A stretch of 64,000 nucleotides of DNA, from contig BPGK01000001.1 of assembly GCA_026002995.1 (NCBI GenBank), forward strand, positions 2,357,988 to 2,421,987, in the 5' to 3' direction. Of this stretch, positions 60,172-64,000 are shown one piece after another. The DNA is from Gaiellaceae bacterium (GTDB taxonomy: Bacteria > Actinomycetota > Thermoleophilia > Gaiellales > Gaiellaceae). A program made the translations under genes and the position numbers. Numbering within the stretch: the first letter of the stretch is position 1; each line of letters begins with the position of its first letter. The notes beneath the pieces were generated by a model. It ran no database searches. It saw only the letters and a list, made by a program, of their open reading frames with translations, and had not been told where the DNA came from.

Positions 60172-60993
60172 ATGAGCACGCGCTCGAGCAGCACGGTCGC
60201 GGACTCCCCGCGGACCGGCAGGGCTGCGTCGTCGGCCGGCGTCACGGCGACGCTCGGCGTGCTCGACCTCCTCGCCGCGAAGAGCCCGCTCTCGCTCTCC
60301 GAGATCGCACGCGAGCTCGGCGTACCCAAGAGCACGCTCCACCGAATCTGCGCCGTCCTCGTCGAGCGCGGCTGGGCGGTGCGGGACGGAGAGGGTCGGT
60401 ACGACCTCGGGATCCGCGCGCTCCGGCTTGGCTCGTCGTCGGCCGAGCTGCCGATCGTGAACGCCTTCCGCGTCATCGCCGCACAGTTCCTCACTCGGCA
60501 CGACGAGACCATCGCGCTCGCGATCGTCGACGGCGTCGAGTCGCTCTACGTCGCGCTCGAGGAGACGTCGCAGCCGGTGCGTCTCGTAACGCACATCGGA
60601 GCGAAGACGCCCGCGTTCGCGTCGGCGAGCGGCCGTGTGGTGCTGGCCTCGCGGCCCCCGGCGGAGGTCGCCGCCCTGTTCGGAGGCCGCCCGCTCGTCA
60701 CCCCCACCGGGCGCCGCCTGAACGGCGTCGCGGAGCTGCAAGCGCTGCTGGAGGAGGTGCGGAAGCGGGGGTACGCCGAGAACTGGGGAGATACGGCCGA
60801 CGGGCTCTACGCAGCCTCGGTGCCGGTCGTCAACGACCAGGGCGTCGCGCTCGCCGCACTGACGGCGCTCGTCCCCGTGTGCAGGATGACAGCCGAACGG
60901 CGAGAGACGATCGTCGAGGATCTCCGGCGGCTCGGCGCCGAGCTCTCCGGGCTCGTGCACTGGCTGCCGGCGTTCTCGTCGCGGCGCCCCTGA
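60172..60993 (+). CDS. IclR-family transcriptional regulator
   Basis: The 273-residue regulator has the N-terminal winged helix (TLGVLDLLAAKSPLSLSEIARELGVPKSTLHRICAVLVERGW) and the C-terminal ligand-binding GAF-like domain (HIGAKTPAFASASGRVVLA, a typical IclR segment, then RGYAENWGDTADGLYAASVPVVNDQG). It is divergent from the transporter operon and convergent with the cupin-HAL operon, so it probably governs one or both. ATG 60172 is leaderless. Confidence 0.93.
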   Translation: MSTRSSSTVADSPRTGRAASSAGVTATLGVLDLLAAKSPLSLSEIARELGVPKSTLHRICAVLVERGWAVRDGEGRYDLGIRALRLGSSSAELPIVNAFRVIAAQFLTRHDETIALAIVDGVESLYVALEETSQPVRLVTHIGAKTPAFASASGRVVLASRPPAEVAALFGGRPLVTPTGRRLNGVAELQALLEEVRKRGYAENWGDTADGLYAASVPVVNDQGVALAALTALVPVCRMTAERRETIVEDLRRLGAELSGLVHWLPAFSSRRP

Positions 60994-61005
60994 CGCTCGG
61001 CCGGG

Positions 61006-61533
61006 CTACGCCACCTCGAGCAGCTCGTCCGCGTAGGTGACACCGACGCGGCGCATGCCGCGCGGGCCGGGCTCGTAGTGCCCCATCCGCCAGAGCGCGG
61101 GCGAGTACACGTGGATGGAGGTCGCGGGCGGATACCCCGGCCCTGGGTGCCGGACGCCGTGGATGTCGCCGGCGTCGAAGTCGAAGGTGCCGCCGGCGCG
61201 GTGCTCGGTCGTGCGCTCGCGCACCCAGCCGTCCTCCTCGATACGGAACCAGTCCTCGTACAGCACGCCCTCGCACACCTGCACCGCGCCCGCGGAGCGG
61301 TCGTGGTCGTGGTAGCCCGTGCTCTGCCCCTCGAGCCAGCAAATGAGCCACACGTCGAGGTTCGGGTCACGGTAGAGCTGTCGGTAGTAGCGCTCCTCGC
61401 GCTCATGGCGAACGAAGGGACGCCAGAGGTGCTCGGCGGCCACGAGGTCGGCGACGAGCTTCACCATGGTCGGACGATCGAGGTCGGTGTCGGCCGGGAC
61501 GCGCTCCCGGATCCACGTCACGATGTCGTTCAT
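61006..61533 (-). CDS. Cysteine dioxygenase-like cupin
   Basis: The 175-residue cupin has HDHDRSAGAVQVCEG with the first two His ligands and SIHVYSPAL with the third, as in type I cysteine dioxygenase and 3-mercaptopropionate dioxygenase. The Cys of QVCEG sits where the Cys-Tyr crosslink partner lies in CDO. It may oxidise a thiol to a sulfinate. It is the last gene of a coupled operon (ATGA overlap with the amidohydrolase gene). Confidence 0.85.
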   Translation of the reverse strand: MNDIVTWIRERVPADTDLDRPTMVKLVADLVAAEHLWRPFVRHEREERYYRQLYRDPNLDVWLICWLEGQSTGYHDHDRSAGAVQVCEGVLYEDWFRIEEDGWVRERTTEHRAGGTFDFDAGDIHGVRHPGPGYPPATSIHVYSPALWRMGHYEPGPRGMRRVGVTYADELLEVA

Positions 61534-62396
61534 GCGAGCAGAGTGGCCGGTGTCTCGATCTGGAGAATCTGGGCCACAGCTTCGCCGAAGCCGCGGACGA
61601 CTTCAAGGGTCGGCCTCGAGTCGACGACCGGCGTGTCGCTGCCGTAGGCGAGCTGGATGATCCCGAACGTCTCGACGCAGAGCTCGATCGCGCGGCGTCC
61701 GTACGTGGAAACCTCGAAGAACGTGTTCGTGTCGAGCACCGAGCGCACGTCCACCCCTTGGCGCGCGAGCCGCTCGAGCTGGAACGGCGCGCCCCCCGCG
61801 AGCATCGCGAAGAGGACGCGGAGGGTCGGGAATCGTGCCCGCCCGGCACCGACCCACGCGAGGTACGCCGCCTGCATCCGAGCCGAGTAGCCGACGACCC
61901 ACTCCCACCACTCGGGTCGGCGCGCGGGAACGCCCGTTCCCGCGTCGGGGTGGACGAAGAGGAACGCTCCGCGCGCCGCGACCTCCTCGAGGACGTCGAC
62001 GTGCGTATCGAGGTCGAGCAACGCCCCCGACCCGATGCTGACGCCGACGAAGCCCTCACGCCAGCGCGAGGGCGAGAGCGCGACGAAGCGGCCGCCGCTC
62101 TCGGCGACGACCTCGAGAGCCCCCTCGACCCACGCCTCCTCGAGCGCGACCCGCTCCGGGTCGGGGAGCCCGTCGAGGCCCAGCGTCGGCTGGAGCGAGA
62201 GCACGGCGACGTCGATCCCATCGCGGTCGAGGAGGCCGATGCGCGCCTCGGGGTCGTGGCTCGCGAACGCGAGCGGGAACCGCCCCTCGCGGGTCACGAG
62301 CTCCGCCCCGTCGAGAAACGGCGGAGCACGCCTCGCTCGAAGCTCCGCGAGGAAGGGCTCCGGAAAGAGGTGCTGGTGGACGTCGACGGCCTTCAT
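61530..62396 (-). CDS. Amidohydrolase-family metal-dependent hydrolase
   Basis: The 288-residue TIM-barrel protein begins with the metal site VDVHQHLFPEPFL (HxH), has HPDAGTGVPA for a later His, and ends with AYGSDTPVV for the catalytic Asp. It resembles ACMS-decarboxylase-like amidohydrolases (amidohydro_2), which hydrolyse or decarboxylate ring compounds. ATG 62396 overlaps the stop of the HAL-like gene by four bases (ATGA). Confidence 0.87.
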   Translation of the reverse strand: MKAVDVHQHLFPEPFLAELRARRAPPFLDGAELVTREGRFPLAFASHDPEARIGLLDRDGIDVAVLSLQPTLGLDGLPDPERVALEEAWVEGALEVVAESGGRFVALSPSRWREGFVGVSIGSGALLDLDTHVDVLEEVAARGAFLFVHPDAGTGVPARRPEWWEWVVGYSARMQAAYLAWVGAGRARFPTLRVLFAMLAGGAPFQLERLARQGVDVRSVLDTNTFFEVSTYGRRAIELCVETFGIIQLAYGSDTPVVDSRPTLEVVRGFGEAVAQILQIETPATLLA

Positions 62397-63817
62397 GGCG
62401 CGGCCTCCGCGAGCGCAGCCGCGAGCTCCTCCAGGCGCAGCGGCATCTGAGCGGGGTCGTCGAGGAACGGCACGTGCTCCCGCACGAGGGTGTGCGCCGC
62501 CGCGGCCCCCGAGCCGAGCTCGAGCGGCGCCCGCAGGTCGACCGCCTGCGCTGCGACCGTGAGCTCGATCGCCAGCACGCGTCGGCCGAGCGCGAGCATC
62601 TCGTCGAGCCGCCTCGCGCCGAGCGACGTGAGCACCGTGCGGTCCTCGACCCCCGACTCCTGCATCGTGGAGGCGAGCTCGAACGAGACGGGCTGCGCGA
62701 GGAGGCGGGCCTCGGCGACGACGGCCTGGGCCGCGACGCCGAGCTCGGAGAGGCCGTCCTGCCACGATCCTTCCCGGGCGACGAGGCCCTCGGTGAGCCC
62801 GCTGAAGCGCGGGCTCAAGAGCTTCAGGGCCCGCTCGACGGCGGCCGTCAGCGCCGGCGCGAGCGAGATCCGCACGAGGTCGAGCGCAGCCGCGAGCGGG
62901 AGCGAGTCGAAGTTCCCGACGGAGACGATGCGCCGCTCCTCGGGAACGATCAGCGGGTTGCCCTGGTGCGCATTGAGCTCGACAGCCAAGCTCGACTCGG
63001 CGAACCGAAGCGCGTCGCGGAGGGCGCCGTGCACCTGCGGCACGCAGCGGAACGTGATCGGGTCCTGGAGGAACCGCGCGGAGCCGGGCATCCAGAGCGC
63101 GCTGCCCGAGAGGAGCGCGTGCAGGCGCTCGATCGTCTCGACGATCCCAGGGTAGGGGCGAGCGCGGCCGACCTCCGGGTGCAACGCCCCGACGTTGGCG
63201 CGGAACGCCTCGAAGTCGAGCGCGGCAGCGGCGTCGAGGCGATCGAGGAAGGCGCGCGTGTCCGTAACCGCGAGCGCCGCTTCCGCGGTCGAGTACGCGT
63301 TCGAGACGAGCAGCGCGCCTGCCTCGCCGGCCTCGAGCCCGAGGTCGCCGAGAGCACCCGCCGCGAGGTCGGCGTTCTGCGCGAGGTCGGCGAGGCCGAG
63401 CGAGCCGAGCGAGTGGACGACGGGCGTGCGACCGGCGTTGAGAGCCTCGACGAGCGCGAGCGCGAGCTCGGGACGGGCTCCTTGATGGCCCGCGACGAGG
63501 CCGTTCGCCATCCGCACGAGCGCCGCGCGAACGACATCGGCTCGGGCCGGCGGCCCGAGCCCGACGCGGTGTCCCGCGACCGCGCTGCGGTTGAACGCGC
63601 TCGCCTCGTCGCGAGAGACCCGCGCCTCCCGGCGCATCCCGACCCCGGTCGTGACGCCGTACACGCTCTCGCCGGAGGAGACCGCCTCCTCGACGACGCG
63701 GCGGCGCTCGCGCATGCGCTCGAGCGCCTCGGCGGCGACCGTCACCGGCTCGCCCTCGCGCGCGACGCGCACGAGGTTCGCGAGCGTCAGGCTCTCCCCG
63801 GTGAGCTCGACCGGCAT
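62393..63817 (-). CDS. Histidine ammonia-lyase/aromatic amino acid lyase homologue lacking the MIO triad
   Basis: The 474-residue protein shows the HAL/PAL fold: YGVTTGVG (Tyr53, same position as in HutH), FLQDPITFRCVPQVHGAL, NAHQGNPL and VGNFDSLPLAAALD. The motif that forms the MIO cofactor, GSVGASGDLAPL in HutH, reads GSLGLADLAQNA here: residues 142-144 are Leu-Ala-Asp in place of Ala-Ser-Gly, with one residue missing after them. It cannot make MIO by the known route, so it is unlikely to be a normal ammonia-lyase. It may have another elimination or binding role. ATG 63817 lies 18 bases after the rhodanese stop. Confidence 0.88.
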   Translation of the reverse strand: MPVELTGESLTLANLVRVAREGEPVTVAAEALERMRERRRVVEEAVSSGESVYGVTTGVGMRREARVSRDEASAFNRSAVAGHRVGLGPPARADVVRAALVRMANGLVAGHQGARPELALALVEALNAGRTPVVHSLGSLGLADLAQNADLAAGALGDLGLEAGEAGALLVSNAYSTAEAALAVTDTRAFLDRLDAAAALDFEAFRANVGALHPEVGRARPYPGIVETIERLHALLSGSALWMPGSARFLQDPITFRCVPQVHGALRDALRFAESSLAVELNAHQGNPLIVPEERRIVSVGNFDSLPLAAALDLVRISLAPALTAAVERALKLLSPRFSGLTEGLVAREGSWQDGLSELGVAAQAVVAEARLLAQPVSFELASTMQESGVEDRTVLTSLGARRLDEMLALGRRVLAIELTVAAQAVDLRAPLELGSGAAAAHTLVREHVPFLDDPAQMPLRLEELAAALAEAAP

Positions 63818-63835
63818 GCTGCGGACTCTACGGGG

Positions 63836-64000
63836 CTACACGGGCTCGGGCAGTCCCATGCCCGGCCGCACGCTCGCGTCCGGCTCGGACGCGGGGCGAA
63901 CCGGGAGACCGCGCGCTTGCCAGGCCTCGAAGCCGCCGTCGAGATCGGTCACACGAGTGGACCCGAGGTCGAGGAGCGTCGCCGCCGCCAGGCTCGACGA
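63836..64000 (-). CDS. Rhodanese-like sulfurtransferase, C-terminus only
   Basis: Only the last 54 residues are in the window. SSLAAATLLDLGSTRVTDLDGGFEAWQARGLPV matches the end of a rhodanese domain, where the catalytic Cys loop lies just before it, outside the window. It heads the operon with the HAL-like gene, 18 bases downstream. A sulfur-transfer role is likely, and fits with the cysteine-dioxygenase-like gene in the same cluster. Confidence 0.75.
   Translation of the reverse strand, partial: SSSLAAATLLDLGSTRVTDLDGGFEAWQARGLPVRPASEPDASVRPGMGLPEPV

Noticed and set aside
1-64000. CRISPR array, prophage or insertion-sequence genes
   Set aside because: No regularly spaced repeats, integrase, capsid or transposase genes were seen; coding style is uniform along the window.
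1-64000. tRNA and rRNA genes
   Set aside because: No cloverleaf with a CCA end or GTTCGA-type T arm was recognised in the intergenic gaps, all of which are under 300 bases.

Overview
The window is very GC-rich DNA, coding-dense on both strands, with many GTG starts and stop/start overlaps of the GTGA or ATGA type. Gene content (ppk1 beside MutT1-like genes, an OmpR-family Pho system with two PstS proteins, KorAB, MMPL, infA, many leaderless starts) points to an actinomycete. A deep-branching soil lineage such as class Thermoleophilia is my inference; no rRNA or other decisive marker is present.

Layout. (a) 0-3 kb: start of an LtrA-like membrane protein, an M3/M2-type metallopeptidase and a divergent Rieske oxygenase. 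(b) 3-8.4 kb: a polyphosphate block, ppk1-ppx facing sixA, a Nudix hydrolase and a frameshifted CYTH-CHAD protein. (c) 8.4-18.3 kb: an arsenic-linked island with arsR, arsC, a TauE/SafE transporter, OsmC, a DUF6457-like small protein, a two-gene CISM-type molybdoenzyme (a Fe-S subunit with an N-terminal receiver-like domain, then an NrfD-molybdopterin catalytic fusion) and an ACR3 arsenite pump. (d) 18.3-26.3 kb: Pho block with pstS, pstS2-pstC-pstA-pstB-phoU, a sensor kinase, an RTX-repeat protein and an OmpR-type regulator. (e) 26.4-30.2 kb: marR-MFS, a TerC gene behind a probable yybP-ykoY Mn riboswitch, a haloalkane-dehalogenase-like hydrolase and a large palindromic repeat. (f) 30.2-49 kb: korAB, a START-domain protein, MMPL operon, infA, csp, VOC and flavin-type proteins, an O-antigen-ligase-like protein, methyltransferase, AlkA-like glycosylase, proC, fadAB and an SF2 helicase. 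(g) 49-60 kb: one long minus-strand catabolic operon (peptide-type ABC transporter, two Zn alcohol dehydrogenases, a Fae homologue, an enolase-superfamily enzyme, an aldehyde dehydrogenase). (h) 60-64 kb: IclR regulator, then convergent genes for a cysteine-dioxygenase-like cupin, an amidohydrolase, a histidine-ammonia-lyase homologue without its MIO triad, and a rhodanese end.

How it works together. Two regulatory circuits can be read from the DNA. Direct repeats of TTCAC-type 11-mers (PHO-box-like) precede ppk1, both pstS genes and the response regulator, tying phosphate uptake to polyphosphate synthesis. A 16-bp palindrome ATCGA-N6-TCGAT lies in the arsR/arsC promoter region and the osmC-tauE promoter, with a one-mismatch copy before acr3, so arsenic sensing probably controls all three. 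At least sixteen genes have a -10 hexamer about 6-10 nt before the start codon, so leaderless transcription looks common; this was used to choose starts. No tRNA, rRNA, CRISPR array, integrase or transposase gene was seen, and no gene-free stretch exceeds 300 bases.
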